A stretch of 45,085 nt of DNA from Nitrosomonas sp. GTDB taxonomy: Bacteria; Pseudomonadota; Gammaproteobacteria; Burkholderiales; Nitrosomonadaceae. The notes below the pieces were generated by a model, which was not told the origin of the DNA, made no database searches, and worked only from the letters and a program-made list of their open reading frames with translations. The stretch covers positions 1 to 45,085 of the forward strand of contig SSFV01000090.1 of NCBI GenBank assembly GCA_008015565.1, read 5' to 3'. The position numbers and the translations under genes were made by a program. Shown in pieces: positions 18,891 through 32,918 of the stretch; the stretch's first letter is position 1; each line of letters begins with the position of its first letter.

Positions 18891-20660
18891 TTATTGCTTT
18901 GGTATGAAGAGGTCGGTAATAGTTCCTTCCGCCATCTCAGCCGCAAACAGTATGGTTTCTGAAAGCGTTGGATGCGGGTGACTGGATAGGCTGATGTCTT
19001 GCATGTCCGCTCCCATTTCTAACGCCAATACCGTTTCGGCGATCAATTCACCCGCGTTGATGCCTACCATACCGGCGCCCAAGATACGGCGCGTATTTTT
19101 ATCCAGCAGCAATTGCGTCAATCCTTCCTCACGTGCCATGGATATTGCACGCCCGCTTGCAGCCCATGGAAAGCTGGCTTTCTCGTAATCGATGCCTTGT
19201 TTGATGGCTTCTTTTTCAGTTAATCCCATCCAAGCGATTTCAGGATCGGTATAGGCCACGGAAGGAATTGTGCGGGCATCGAAAATAACTTTGTGTCCGA
19301 CTATGATTTCTGCAGCCAGTTTACCTTCATACGTAGCCTTATGTGCCAGCATCGGCTCACCGGCGATATCTCCTATTGCAAAGATATGCGGCAAATTGGT
19401 ACGCATTTGCTGGTCTACAATAATAAATCCGCGTTCATCGAGCTGTATACCGATTTCTTCCGCACCGATCGTGCCCCCATTCGGGCGCCGCCCGACCGCT
19501 ACTAAAATACTGTCATAAGTTTGCGGTTGCGGTGCATTGTCGCCTTCAAACGCGACAATTAATCCTGCTTTGCTTGGCTCAATTTTTGTAACTTTGGTTT
19601 TGAGATAAATCGCTTCATAACTTTTACTGATGCGGCGGTGCAATGGTTTGACCAGATCGGCATCAGCGCCGGGAATCAATTGGTCCAGCCATTCCACCAC
19701 GCTGATTTTACTACCGAGTGCATCGTAGACGGTGGCCATTTCCAGGCCGATAATGCCGCCGCCGATAACCAGCATGCGCTGAGGCACTGCTTGCAATTCA
19801 AGCGCCCCAGTGGAATCTATCAATCTCGGATCACCATAGGGAAAACCGGGAATGCGGGTAGGGCTGGAACCGGCAGCGATAATACAGTTGTCGAATGAAA
19901 CGGTTTTTTGGCCTGAGGGCGTGTCAACTCGAATCGAATGGGGTGTAATCAATTTACCCGTGCCTTGGATGACTTCCACTCTGCGTTGTTTAGCCAGAGA
20001 TTTCAATCCTTTGGTCAGTTTGCCAATGACTGAAGTCTTCCAGCTGCGTAATTTTTCTAGATCGACTTTGGGCTTATTAAAAACAATCCCGTGCGCTTCA
20101 ACCGCTTTTGCTTCGGTAATGACTTTTGCCACGTGCAACAAAGCCTTAGAGGGAATGCAACCAACATTTAAACATACACCGCCTAATGTTGTATGGCGTT
20201 CGATAAGCACCACTTTTTTGCCCAGATCAGCCGCGCGAAAGGCAGCAGTATAACCACCGGGGCCGGCGCCGAGCACGACCACATCCGCATGGATATCGCC
20301 CGGTGCTACGGATTCGGAGGATGCAGGCACTGTCGCAGTGATAGACGCGGTATTTGGGGATACCGGTTTTTCAGTGGTTTGTGTTGCGGTTTGGGGGCGC
20401 GCTGAATCTTCAGGTTGGTCTGCCAATGCCAAAGTCAGGATGACTGAACCCTCGGAAACTTTATCGCCCGTTTTGATTTTGATTTCCTGAACTAATCCGG
20501 CATGCGGAGACGGCACTTCCATTGATGCCTTGTCTGTCTCCAGCGTGATCAACGATGTTTCTTTTGCGACGGTGTCGCCAGGTGCAACAAGTATTTCAGT
20601 AACCGGAACATCCTTGAAATCACCGATATCGGGGATTTTTATTTCAACAATTCGTGTCAT
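18891..20660 (-). CDS. lpdA: Dihydrolipoyl dehydrogenase with N-terminal lipoyl domain
   Basis: ETDKASMEVPSPHAG lipoyl motif; GGVCLNVGCIPSKALLH redox disulfide; SSHPHPTLSE. Confidence 0.97.
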   Translation of the reverse strand: MTRIVEIKIPDIGDFKDVPVTEILVAPGDTVAKETSLITLETDKASMEVPSPHAGLVQEIKIKTGDKVSEGSVILTLALADQPEDSARPQTATQTTEKPVSPNTASITATVPASSESVAPGDIHADVVVLGAGPGGYTAAFRAADLGKKVVLIERHTTLGGVCLNVGCIPSKALLHVAKVITEAKAVEAHGIVFNKPKVDLEKLRSWKTSVIGKLTKGLKSLAKQRRVEVIQGTGKLITPHSIRVDTPSGQKTVSFDNCIIAAGSSPTRIPGFPYGDPRLIDSTGALELQAVPQRMLVIGGGIIGLEMATVYDALGSKISVVEWLDQLIPGADADLVKPLHRRISKSYEAIYLKTKVTKIEPSKAGLIVAFEGDNAPQPQTYDSILVAVGRRPNGGTIGAEEIGIQLDERGFIIVDQQMRTNLPHIFAIGDIAGEPMLAHKATYEGKLAAEIIVGHKVIFDARTIPSVAYTDPEIAWMGLTEKEAIKQGIDYEKASFPWAASGRAISMAREEGLTQLLLDKNTRRILGAGMVGINAGELIAETVLALEMGADMQDISLSSHPHPTLSETILFAAEMAEGTITDLFIPKQ

Positions 20661-20708
20661 AACAGCCTTCTTGGCAGAGCATTGATTTTCCTGATGGGAA
20701 AAGGATAT

Positions 20709-21974
20709 TTATTGTCTTAACTGGCCATCACCCAGTACGATAAATTTCTGACTGGTCAATCCTTCCAGACCAATCGGACCACGTGCGTGGATTTTGTCTG
20801 TCGAAATACCGATTTCCGCACCCAGGCCATACTCGAATCCATCTGCAAATCGGGTGGTGGTATTGACCATCACCGAACTGGAATCGACTTCGCGTAAGAA
20901 CCGGCGCGCCCGGCTATAGTTCTCGGTGACAATCGCGTCGGTATGTTGCGAGCCATATTTCGTAATATGATCGATTGCTTGATCCAATCCGTCGACAATG
21001 CGGATACTGAGTACCGGTGCCAGATATTCTTCATACCAATCCTGCTCGGTAGCTGCATTCATTTGCGGGACGATTTTGCGGGCAGCTTCGTCGCCGCGCA
21101 ATTCCACACCTTTATCGAAATAAATCTTGCTTAATACCGGTAATAGTTTTTGCGCAATGTCAGTATGAATGAGCAATGTTTCCATGGTATTGCAAGTGCC
21201 ATACCGCTGTGTTTTGGCGTTATCGGCGATATTAATGGCTTTGTCGAAATTTGCCTGATCGTCAATGTAGACATGGCAAACACCGTCCAGATGCTTGATC
21301 ACCGGGATGCGGGCCTCATTGGCGATACGTTCGATCAAACCTTTTCCGCCGCGCGGTACGATGACATCGACAAAATCCTTCATCGTAATCAATTCTCCAA
21401 CTGCCGCACGATCAGTCGTTTCGATCACTTGTACCGCCGCTTCCGGCAAACCGGCCAATCGCAGGCCTTCTTTCACACAGGCTGCGATAGCTTGATTGCT
21501 GTGTATGGCTTCGGAACCGCCACGCAAAATAGCCGCATTGCCAGCTTTCAAGCACAACCCTGCAGCGTCGGCCGTTACATTCGGGCGCGCTTCATAAATG
21601 ATGCCGATAACGCCCAGCGGCACCCGCATTTTTCCTACTTGAATACCGGATGGGCGGTAATTCAACCCGCTGATTTCACCCACCGGATCAGCCAATGCCG
21701 CTATTTGCATTAAACCTTCCGCCATGGTGTGCAGAGCTTTGGCCGATAAAGCCAAACGGTCGATCATCGCAGCTTCCAAGCCCTTGGCGCGCGCATTGTC
21801 AAGATCCTTGGCATTAGCCGCCAATAATAAAGCTTCATCACGCCGGATAGCATTGGCCATCGCAGCCAATGCATGATTTTTGGCCGCCGTATCCGCTTTG
21901 GCAACCAAACGAGAAGCCGCACGTGCTTGTTGTCCGACGGATTGCATGTAAGTTTTAATGTCTGTGGTGTTCAT
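20709..21974 (-). CDS. proA: Glutamate-5-semialdehyde dehydrogenase
   Basis: [24 protein letters not shown]...RMPLG-like region; [39 protein letters not shown]. Confidence 0.97.
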   Translation of the reverse strand: MNTTDIKTYMQSVGQQARAASRLVAKADTAAKNHALAAMANAIRRDEALLLAANAKDLDNARAKGLEAAMIDRLALSAKALHTMAEGLMQIAALADPVGEISGLNYRPSGIQVGKMRVPLGVIGIIYEARPNVTADAAGLCLKAGNAAILRGGSEAIHSNQAIAACVKEGLRLAGLPEAAVQVIETTDRAAVGELITMKDFVDVIVPRGGKGLIERIANEARIPVIKHLDGVCHVYIDDQANFDKAINIADNAKTQRYGTCNTMETLLIHTDIAQKLLPVLSKIYFDKGVELRGDEAARKIVPQMNAATEQDWYEEYLAPVLSIRIVDGLDQAIDHITKYGSQHTDAIVTENYSRARRFLREVDSSSVMVNTTTRFADGFEYGLGAEIGISTDKIHARGPIGLEGLTSQKFIVLGDGQLRQ

Positions 21975-22234
21975 GAGTTTACATTTAACCGCTAATCAGT
22001 AGTAATCAATTATTTGTATGGAATTATAGTACAAGATGATGGTTGTAACGAATTGAGATACACGTCGGCAAATAGCGGTAATGTTATGGGAAGGCAAAGA
22101 AATACGAACAAGCAATATTAAGAAATAGCTTCGATAACTTGCTTTTATTCTGAAATTATCCAGGCAGTTATTGAGATAACCTGCCAGATGTGAATGTAAA
22201 CTGTCATTGAGTGGTTTAGGTGAGAAGGATATTT

Positions 22235-23095
22235 ATGGAAAAAAGTGCGATATTGAGCGTATTGGCTGACGAAGTGGAGCAAGGAAGGTTGGTTTTTCCG
22301 ACTTCAGCCAACGCGGCAATTAAGATCAAAGAGAAGCTGGAAGATCCCGATTGCAATCTTGATTCGGTTATTCGATTTATCCAAATCGAGCCGCTATTGT
22401 CCACAAAGGTGGTAGCTATAGCCAATTCGGTTGTTTTTAACCGTTCCGGGAGAAAAATCACCGATGTGCGGTCGGCAGTCACGCTCATCGGGATGCGGAC
22501 AATACGCAATTTGGCCACGGCGATTGTCGTGCAGCAACTCGCAGGATCACAATTAAAAAGTCCGATTGCCACACAATTATGGAAACACTCTGCGCACGTA
22601 GCTGCGCTCGCGCAAGTGATAGCACGCCGTGTTACCGCTCAGGATCCTGATACTGCGATGTTTGCCGGCATGATTCATGAGATTAGCTGGTTTTATCTAT
22701 TGGCAAGGGAGAAGCATTATCCTGGATTGGTGGATGAAAGTTTGGCCAGTGCATGGTCCAGTGACGAAGATCTGGAAAATGAAAGCGAACTGGAATGTGA
22801 GATTAAAATAGGTACTGCGATTCTTAAAGCGCTTCTGGTTCCCAAGCCTGTGCTTGAAAGCATTATTTGCCTGTGGGAAGGTTATCTGGCTTTTCCGCCC
22901 AACACATTGGGCGATACGCTGCTGTTTGCTGATCAGTTAGCGCCAGTCAAGTCTCCTTTTGCATTGCCTTCGCATCAAACAGGCGACGATATCATTGGAA
23001 ACTTTGATGCACTTGCCGGACAGGAAGCATTGAGCAGTATCATTAAAGACTCACAAGATGAAGTCAGCTCACTGACCGAAGCGTTGTGCGCTTGA
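22235..23095 (+). CDS. HDOD domain signalling protein
   Basis: RLVFPTSANAAIKIKEKLEDPDCNLDSVIRFIQIEPLLSTKVVAIANSVVFNRSGRKITDVRSAVTLIGMRTIRNL. Confidence 0.92.
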   Translation: MEKSAILSVLADEVEQGRLVFPTSANAAIKIKEKLEDPDCNLDSVIRFIQIEPLLSTKVVAIANSVVFNRSGRKITDVRSAVTLIGMRTIRNLATAIVVQQLAGSQLKSPIATQLWKHSAHVAALAQVIARRVTAQDPDTAMFAGMIHEISWFYLLAREKHYPGLVDESLASAWSSDEDLENESELECEIKIGTAILKALLVPKPVLESIICLWEGYLAFPPNTLGDTLLFADQLAPVKSPFALPSHQTGDDIIGNFDALAGQEALSSIIKDSQDEVSSLTEALCA

Positions 23096-23102
23096 TCGCT
23101 TG

Positions 23103-23345
23103 TTATTTCAGCTTATTTTCACTTTCGGTTTGTTTTTTGTATGTCTCATAAGCAGTGCTTGCATTGTTTAAGCAGCGTTCGCGTTCTGGTTGGTCTATCA
23201 ATGTGTGACATTGGTTGCGCTGCCATGCTTGGCCGGTGGTGTAAAGTTGCTGTGTAGAGCAGCCTGGCTGAATTACCGCGGAGATTGTCAATATGGCCAC
23301 GATGATTAGTAATCTCTGTGACCGGCTGGAATTCGAATGACGCAT
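23103..23345 (-). CDS. Small lipoprotein, unknown function
   Basis: Lipobox-like VIQPGCSTQQLYTTGQAWQRNQC; 80 aa. Confidence 0.6.
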   Translation of the reverse strand: MRHSNSSRSQRLLIIVAILTISAVIQPGCSTQQLYTTGQAWQRNQCHTLIDQPERERCLNNASTAYETYKKQTESENKLK

Positions 23346-23359
23346 TAACTATTTCAGCG

Positions 23360-23778
23360 CTAAGGTACCACATTAATCATCCAGCTAACGCCAAAACGGT
23401 CGGTAAGCATGCCAAATCTCGGTGACCAGAAGGTTTTGGATAGCGCCATTTGCACCTCACCACCCTCGCAAAGTGCCGTAAAGAACCGGTCTGCTTCGGT
23501 TTCGGTGGTGACCTGAATAGAAAGCGAAAAACCGTTAAAACGCTGACCTTCTTCACAGCCATCGGAAGCCATAAGTATGTTGTTCCCGACGCGAAAACTA
23601 GTGTGCATAATTTTGTTTTCAAAGCCTGCTGGAAGCATGCCCGGCGGTGGTGGCTCCGGGCTGTCTTGATAACGTATGAGTAAATCCACTTCCGCACCCA
23701 AGGCGCTTTGGTAGAAATTCAACGCTCTTCACAGCGGCCGCCAAAAATCAGATAAGGTTGAATGATCGGGCTTGGCAT
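23360..23778 (-). pseudogene. VOC family (PhnB/glyoxalase-like) protein with 1-nt frameshift near 23724-23730
   Basis: Start MPSPIIQPYLIFGGRCEE (from 23778) then -1 nt needed to join ALNFYQSALGAEVDLLIRYQDSPEPPPPGMLPAGFENKIMHTSFRV. Confidence 0.85.
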
Positions 23779-23872
23779 AATGATCTCCTTGGATTTGAAA
23801 TAAATTGCTATGCAAGAAATAAAATAACGCGCTTTAGAAATTATAATGCAAGCTTGTTCAAATTTTAACCGG

Positions 23873-24883
23873 TCAAGTTTTAGCTACCGCAAAGCGTAAA
23901 CCTAATTGCAGCAACTCTTCCCAACTGTCACCCCGTGCGACGCCTTTGATGATACGATCGATTTCCGCAGCGTGTGACAATCCTTGCATCAGCAATTGCA
24001 TATTGATGCGCTTACAAGCAGCCATGACTGTTTTTTGCCGCTCACCCCAAATTTTTGCTGCTGACAATAATTGTGTTGCCGATTCGCCGGCGCCAAGACC
24101 CGCACGAATACTGATGAGTTGACGAATTTGCTCTGTCAGAGTGGCTAGAATCAGTAGCGGCGGGGTGCCTTCACCTTGTAAGCCGCTTAGAATGCGCGTG
24201 TAGCGGGTAGTATCGGCAGCCAGCATAGCATCGGATAACTGGTACACATCGTAGCGCGCAACATCCAGTACGGCATCTTTCACCTGCTCGCAACTCAGAT
24301 CGCCGGCGGGGTAAATTAATGCAAGTTTTTGGATTTCTTGGTATGCAGCGAGTAAATTGCCTTCAACCTGGTCAGCTAAAAATTGTAACGTAGCGGCATC
24401 AGTTCTTTGTCGTTGCCGAGTAAGTCGCTGTCCGATCCAACTGGGTAATTGTTGCCGCTCAATACTATAGATAGGGATTAGCGTTCCGTAATATTCAAGT
24501 GCTTTAAACCACTTGGCAGCTTGACTCTGCTTATCGATCTTAGGAAGCGTAACCAGTGTCAGGGCATCCAATGGCAAATTGCTGCAGAAAGTTTCAATGG
24601 CTTTGCCGCCTTCTTTGCCGGGTTTTCCGGAAGGCATGCGAATATCCAGGAACTTGCGTTCACCAAACAAAGATAGATTGGTTCCTGCGTTGAGCAGGTC
24701 CGACCAATCAAAGTGCTGATCGATGATGAATAGCTCGCGCTCGGTATAACCGTGCTGGCGTGCATACGTGCGGATGAGGTCAGCGGCTTCCATAATGAGC
24801 AACGTATCATTTCCCGATAATGTATACAATGACCCAGCCTGCTTTTGCAGGCTTTGCGATAATTGTTCAAGCTTTATTCGCAT
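23873..24883 (-). CDS. holA: DNA polymerase III subunit delta
   Basis: YTLSGNDTLLIMEAADLIRTYARQHGYTERELFIIDQHFDWSDLL; neighbours lptE and leuS. Confidence 0.95.
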   Translation of the reverse strand: MRIKLEQLSQSLQKQAGSLYTLSGNDTLLIMEAADLIRTYARQHGYTERELFIIDQHFDWSDLLNAGTNLSLFGERKFLDIRMPSGKPGKEGGKAIETFCSNLPLDALTLVTLPKIDKQSQAAKWFKALEYYGTLIPIYSIERQQLPSWIGQRLTRQRQRTDAATLQFLADQVEGNLLAAYQEIQKLALIYPAGDLSCEQVKDAVLDVARYDVYQLSDAMLAADTTRYTRILSGLQGEGTPPLLILATLTEQIRQLISIRAGLGAGESATQLLSAAKIWGERQKTVMAACKRINMQLLMQGLSHAAEIDRIIKGVARGDSWEELLQLGLRFAVAKT

Positions 24884-24925
24884 ACTGTTCAGCGACTTGC
24901 AAGAATAAGCTCAGTCAAATGCAAT

Positions 24926-25426
24926 TTAGTCGGGAAGCTTGGCTGCTGATAAGCGCCACAGAATTTGTTGAATGGCGTCACTTTGCATATCCCTTTGCAA
25001 CAGTCTTTCTTCTGCTTCTTTCGCAAGAATTTGCGCATCCAGGAATGGGAGAATACGTGTGATTGCGATTTCGGTATTGGGCACAATTTCAGTGCCTTGT
25101 TGATCAACCAGGCGGTAGACAACGCGGTAAATCAAATTAAAGTCGCGTACACGACCTCCCGCGGAGAGTGATAAGATCGCCTTTTCATGGATGGCACTGA
25201 TTACTTGCAGCGTTGCTTCGGCTGCTTCGGCATCGTGCACTACTTTGGTTGTCGATGAGATATTGATAGCACGCTCCAGATCCATACCAATTGTGTGACC
25301 GTCGGGCGCCGAGACGTAGAGCGTTTTGTATGGCAAGCTTGAAATTTGTCCGCGTAGCTTGAATCCGCAAGCCGCCAGTAAAGATAGCATTATTAGAATA
25401 ATAATCTTCTGTTTATTCAGCATCAT
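24926..25426 (-). CDS. lptE: LPS assembly lipoprotein LptE
   Basis: Lipobox LAACGFKLRGQ; location between leuS and holA. Confidence 0.94.
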   Translation of the reverse strand: MMLNKQKIIILIMLSLLAACGFKLRGQISSLPYKTLYVSAPDGHTIGMDLERAINISSTTKVVHDAEAAEATLQVISAIHEKAILSLSAGGRVRDFNLIYRVVYRLVDQQGTEIVPNTEIAITRILPFLDAQILAKEAEERLLQRDMQSDAIQQILWRLSAAKLPD

Positions 25427-25471
25427 AGGTCTTGAATATACAAACGATAACGGGTAATTCCGGCAGTAAAA

Positions 25472-28144
<2,673 letters not shown>

Positions 28145-28300
28145 CTAGCAGGCAGCAGTTTGTTTGTTTCATCGATAAATATTTGCCAGGCAATAAATAC
28201 ACTATCCGTGAGAAGAAAATGCTGCTTGTGCAATATAGCCGATCCAGATAATCGTCAACACAACGTTAAGAAGTTGTCCATGCATTACAATGTTGATAAA

Positions 28301-28507
28301 TCAATCTAGACGAAAGCCAATTTTTAATTTGACCTGGAAGTGCGCGATTTTTGAATCAACGATATGTCCACGCGTTTCCACGACCTCGAACCAATCAAGA
28401 TTGTGCAGACTTGAACCGGCTTTTGCGATTGCCTGCTGAATGGCATCGTCGCTGCTTTTAGTGGATGAGCCGACGATTTCAATAACTTTATAAACGTGAT
28501 CGCCCAT
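28301..28507 (-). CDS. Dodecin family protein
   Basis: MGDHVYKVIEIVGSSTKSSDDAIQQAIAKAGSSLHNLDWFEVVETRGHIVDSKIAHFQVKLKIGFRLD. Confidence 0.95.
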   Translation of the reverse strand: MGDHVYKVIEIVGSSTKSSDDAIQQAIAKAGSSLHNLDWFEVVETRGHIVDSKIAHFQVKLKIGFRLD

Positions 28508-28670
28508 TTTGGAATTCCTCTTTATATGATGGAAAAAAGCGTTATATCATATTTTATGCTATTAACCATATTGAAAACAGTTAAATGTAATCCTCTGATA
28601 AATTGCCGGTTAGCCCGGCGATACAGAACTATGTAATAAAATTTTATTCATTTCTATGGAGCTGTTTACC

Positions 28671-29453
28671 ATGAAACACCGATTGATACTTATATTATCG
28701 ATACTATTTCTTGCGGCCTGTGCGACGACGCCAACCGGCAGGAATCAACTGGCTTTTATGCCCGACGCGGAATTGGATGCTATGGGATTGCAAGCTTTTT
28801 CGGATATGAAAAATGAAAAAAAGATTAGTCAAGATGCGCATGAAAACCAGTTTGTAAATTGCATTGCAAATGCTGTGACGCGCGAAGTAGGAGGTAGTTG
28901 GGAAGTGGTTGTATTCGAGGATAAAACACTCAATGCATTTGCCTTGCCAGGTAACAAAATCGGCGTGCATACAGGATTGGTCGACCTCGTGGATAACCAG
29001 GATCAATTGGCATCCGTCATTGGCCACGAAATCGGACACGTGCTGGCTCGCCATAGTAACGAAAGGATGTCACAGAAACTCGGCGCGCAGATGGGTGTAT
29101 CGCTGATTGCCGCAGTAGCGGCACCGCAGACAGCATTGGGACAAACTGCGCTTGGTTTGCTTGGGGTAGGCGCACAATATGGATTGATCATGCCATTTAG
29201 CCGTTTGCACGAAAGTGAGGCAGATGCGATTGGCATAGAGTTAATGGCAAAAGCCGGATTCAATCCGGCTGAAAGCATCACGTTATGGCAAAAGATGGCG
29301 CAAGCAAGTCAAGGCGGGCAACCGCCGGAATTTCTGTCAACGCATCCTTCCCATGAAACGCGCATTGACGATTTACATAAGCACCTGGTAAAAGCTAAAA
29401 ACCTGATGTTACAAGCGCATAAAGCAGGAAAAAAACCGAATTGTAAGAAATAA
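28671..29453 (+). CDS. M48 family metallopeptidase lipoprotein
   Basis: Lipobox LAACATT; VIGHEIGHVLARHS zinc motif; ESEADAIGIELMAKAGFNP. Confidence 0.95.
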   Translation: MKHRLILILSILFLAACATTPTGRNQLAFMPDAELDAMGLQAFSDMKNEKKISQDAHENQFVNCIANAVTREVGGSWEVVVFEDKTLNAFALPGNKIGVHTGLVDLVDNQDQLASVIGHEIGHVLARHSNERMSQKLGAQMGVSLIAAVAAPQTALGQTALGLLGVGAQYGLIMPFSRLHESEADAIGIELMAKAGFNPAESITLWQKMAQASQGGQPPEFLSTHPSHETRIDDLHKHLVKAKNLMLQAHKAGKKPNCKK

Positions 29454-29457
29454 TTAC

Positions 29458-29847
29458 TTATAAATTAGGTTCCGGCTCATCTGCCGGAAAATCCAACTCC
29501 ACTTTTGCACCGTCCGGATCATGGCAGAACAACTGCCAGATTTCCAAGCCTTGCAGGCGGTGCAAGTCGTATCGAATGTTATGTTGTTTTAAAGTGTCGA
29601 TTACAGCTTGCAGATTGAATGCGCTAAAAGCCATATGATCAATTACACCCGCGGCATTTGCGGGCATTGGCCTGCCCGCCATAATGTGTAAAATCGCCTG
29701 GTTGCCAACGTAAAGCCATGCTCCAGGAAAAGCAAATGGCGGACGATAGCCCTCTTTGAGTCCAAGAATATCAATGTAAAAAGCTTTGCTTTTTTCCAGA
29801 TCGGAACTTAATACCGTGAAATGATTCATGCCAATAATGCAGGTCAT
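29458..29847 (-). CDS. VOC family / glyoxalase-like protein
   Basis: MTCIIGMNHFTVLSSDLEKSKAFYIDILGLKEGYRPPFAFPGAWLYVG...DHMAFSAFNLQ...DPDGAKVELDF. Confidence 0.9.
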   Translation of the reverse strand: MTCIIGMNHFTVLSSDLEKSKAFYIDILGLKEGYRPPFAFPGAWLYVGNQAILHIMAGRPMPANAAGVIDHMAFSAFNLQAVIDTLKQHNIRYDLHRLQGLEIWQLFCHDPDGAKVELDFPADEPEPNL

Positions 29848-30434
29848 TTTTATCTCCTGAAAGAATGTAATTCTTAGCATAAATTGAGATCCTAAATAAT
29901 TTATTAAGATCAGAAATCAATGCACTTACAACTTATCGTATTAGATTTATATCAATATGATGTCTAAAAAAACGGTGTGAAATTCATATGCCGGATCTGT
30001 TTCGTATTCAGTTTATCAAAGATACTTAACGTTCTAACTTTAATGGATTTTTCCTTTTTTTTTTTGAACCGGAAGAGATGTACTGCCTTGATACAACTTT
30101 CGCACAATATAACGTATTTTATTATCCCTATTTGGCATATTGTTATTCAAAAATTGATTTAAGATTCTTGCGTTTTGTTAAAGAAAATCCTTCCCTTTGT
30201 CGTAAGAAAACTCTTACAGTTTATAGGCTGATAAATTGTAGGAAATGAACTGAAGAGCAATAAAGTATTTTTAAAAGGTAACACTAATTGTCAGGTGTGC
30301 AGGCAGGATATGAAGTTTACCAATACGTACGGCATGTGGTGGGATTTAAATAGCATTTAAGAGGAGCGCAAAATATGATACAGGAGCAAGCAACCGATAA
30401 GGTTGTTTAGTCATCAAATTCCGTTATTAGCGAA

Positions 30435-30887
30435 ATGGCGAATGAATTTCTGACTTTTCGTCTTGGAAATGAGGAATACGGAATAGAGATTTTGAAGGTA
30501 CAAGAAATTCGCGGTTATGACGCCATCACCCAAATTGCAAATGCACCTGACTTCATTAAAGGAGTTGTCAATTTGCGTGGAATTATCGTGCCCATTGTCG
30601 ATATGCGGATTAAATTCAGACTGGGTAATGCGAGTTATGACCAATTCACAGTTGTCATTATTCTAAATGTATCGGGCCGCGTGATGGGGGTCGTTGTGGA
30701 TGGCGTGTCGGATGTGATTACGTTGAGACAGGAACAAATGCGTCCCACACCTGGCTTGGGCTCGATCATTGATACGGAATATATTATGGGACTCGGGACT
30801 ATTGATGAGCGCATGTTGATATTGATCGATATCGAAAAGCTGATGGGTAGCAGAGATATGGGCTTGGTTGATCAGAGTATCAATTAA
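30435..30887 (+). CDS. cheW: Chemotaxis coupling protein CheW (downstream ATG; upstream in-frame ATG 30375 separated by TAG 30408-30410)
   Basis: [61 protein letters not shown]. Confidence 0.93.
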   Translation: MANEFLTFRLGNEEYGIEILKVQEIRGYDAITQIANAPDFIKGVVNLRGIIVPIVDMRIKFRLGNASYDQFTVVIILNVSGRVMGVVVDGVSDVITLRQEQMRPTPGLGSIIDTEYIMGLGTIDERMLILIDIEKLMGSRDMGLVDQSIN

Positions 30888-30930
30888 CTAACGGTTTGTT
30901 TTCTGGTAATAAGGCATAGAGGAGAGTGTA

Positions 30931-32655
30931 ATGTTTACGAATACGTCTATAAAGTTTCGCTTGATGTTTGTAATGAGCATCATGGTGGTTTTATTGGTGG
31001 GTGTCGGTGCGCTAGGTTTATACGGTTTTAATCATGCTAATCAGAGTGTTAAAACAGTTTATGCGGATCGATTGGTTCCTTCCGTTCAGCTGGGATCGAT
31101 TTTGGACGTGTGGTATCAGGTTCGCGAAAAAGCCAAAAATGCGGTTGAATCGCGAAATAACGCCACAGCTAAGGCTTTGGGAGAAGAAGCGAATAAGTTA
31201 GTGCGGCAAAATGAAGGGGTTTGGGAGAAATATCTGGAAACCTATTTAACGCCTGAAGAAGCCATACTTACTAAGACTAAAGGTGAGCAGCATGTCCAAT
31301 ATGTAAGCTCGATGAACCGGACAATTCAATTGGCAATGGCCGGGGAATTTGAGGCAGCAGCTAGAAACCTGGAATCTGATACCGTGCCGAAATTTAATGC
31401 CTTACGGGATACGGTATTTGCTTTGTTAGATTTGCAAGGAAATGTCGGAGAAAAGGAATTTGCAAATTCACAAAGCAGTTTTAGCGCGATTTTCTTATTT
31501 TCATTGGTAGCTATGGGGCTAAGTGTTGGTGTAGCGATTATTCTTGGTTTCTTACTTCTTAAGTCTATTGTTGCACCATTGGATGAAGCGATCGACATTG
31601 CTCATAAAGTAGCGTCCGGCGACCTAACATCGAATATCGTGGTCGGTTCTACCAAATCATCTACGGGTCGCCTGCTTCAAGCGTTAAAAGAAATGAATGA
31701 CAGTTTGATTGACTTGGTTGGCAAAGTGCGTTCAAGCACAGACCAAATTACAACCGCATCGGGCGAAATTGCATCGGGAAATTCTGATTTGAGCCAGCGA
31801 ACCGAAGAACAAGCTTCGAGTTTGGAAGAAACAGCATCTTCGATGGAAGAGTTGACGTCGACTGTGAAGCAGAATGCTGATAATGCACGTCAAGCCAATC
31901 AGTTAGCTGCCGGTGCCTCGGAAGTTGCCGTAAAAGGCGGCGCAGTAGTGGGGCAAGTGGTGCATACCATGAAATCGATCAACGAAAGCTCGCACAAGAT
32001 TGTCGATATTATCAGTGTCATTGACGGTATTGCTTTTCAAACCAATATTCTGGCACTGAATGCAGCGGTTGAAGCAGCGCGTGCAGGCGAACAAGGCCGC
32101 GGATTTGCGGTGGTGGCTACGGAAGTACGCACCTTAGCGCAACGATCTGCCGCTGCAGCAAAAGAAATTAAAGATTTGATTAATGACTCGGTCGCTAAAG
32201 TTGACGAAGGTACGCGATTGGTGGATGAAGCCGGTGTAACCATGGATGAGATCGTCAGTTCGGTTAAACGTGTTACTGACATCATGAGTGAGATCTCTGC
32301 TGCATCACAGGAACAAAGTTCTGGGATAGAGCAAGTCAATCAAGCCGTAACGCAAATGGATGAGGTAACGCAACAAAATGCTGCATTGGTGGAAGAAGCA
32401 GCAGCTGCGGCAGAATCCATGCAAGAGCAAGCACAAGTCTTGACGCAGGCAGTCAGTATTTTTAGATTGTCAGGCGGTTATACAACATCGACACCGGTTA
32501 AAAGAAGCAATCGCCCGGTAATTGCTAAACTCCCTAACCGTGGCCCTGCAACAAAAAAAGCTGTAGTAAAGACTGAATCCGATTCAACATCGATACCTGC
32601 CCAACCACGTAAAGTTGCCGCTGGCGGTGGTGGCGATGAATGGGAAGAGTTTTAG
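30931..32655 (+). CDS. Methyl-accepting chemotaxis protein (4HB-type sensor, HAMP, MCP signal)
   Basis: [49 protein letters not shown] hairpin; C-terminal DEWEEF CheR/CheB-tether-like pentapeptide. Confidence 0.96.
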   Translation: MFTNTSIKFRLMFVMSIMVVLLVGVGALGLYGFNHANQSVKTVYADRLVPSVQLGSILDVWYQVREKAKNAVESRNNATAKALGEEANKLVRQNEGVWEKYLETYLTPEEAILTKTKGEQHVQYVSSMNRTIQLAMAGEFEAAARNLESDTVPKFNALRDTVFALLDLQGNVGEKEFANSQSSFSAIFLFSLVAMGLSVGVAIILGFLLLKSIVAPLDEAIDIAHKVASGDLTSNIVVGSTKSSTGRLLQALKEMNDSLIDLVGKVRSSTDQITTASGEIASGNSDLSQRTEEQASSLEETASSMEELTSTVKQNADNARQANQLAAGASEVAVKGGAVVGQVVHTMKSINESSHKIVDIISVIDGIAFQTNILALNAAVEAARAGEQGRGFAVVATEVRTLAQRSAAAAKEIKDLINDSVAKVDEGTRLVDEAGVTMDEIVSSVKRVTDIMSEISAASQEQSSGIEQVNQAVTQMDEVTQQNAALVEEAAAAAESMQEQAQVLTQAVSIFRLSGGYTTSTPVKRSNRPVIAKLPNRGPATKKAVVKTESDSTSIPAQPRKVAAGGGGDEWEEF

Positions 32656-32702
32656 CCCTTAATAAAACCAGTACAAATAAATCGGTAATAAATTTGGACA
32701 TA

Positions 32703-32743
32703 ATGAATACTCCCCCGGATATGCGGGGAGTATTCATTTTTTT
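32703..32743 (+). terminator. Rho-independent terminator after MCP
   Basis: aatgaatactcccc / ggggagtattcatt hairpin followed by ttttttt. Confidence 0.93.
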
Positions 32744-32918
32744 GGCTACGTTTGCTTAAGTCATACTGAAATTATGAGTGGCAACGGATAGTTTCAGCAG
32801 TATTGATTAGGGATTTTGTTGCAAATTTAAATAATATTCCTTTCTCATTTTAAACACGAAAATGTCAGTTGCTTAGGAAATCCTCCGTGGATGGAAAAAT
32901 ACGCGGGAGTCTCGTCAA

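Noticed and set aside
19270-20405. Plus-strand ORFs antisense to lpdA
   Set aside because: Antisense reading frames within a strongly recognisable lpdA; composition artefact. The same applies to most antisense ORFs in the track.
30051-30066. Poly-T run as terminator
   Set aside because: No convincing GC-rich hairpin immediately upstream.
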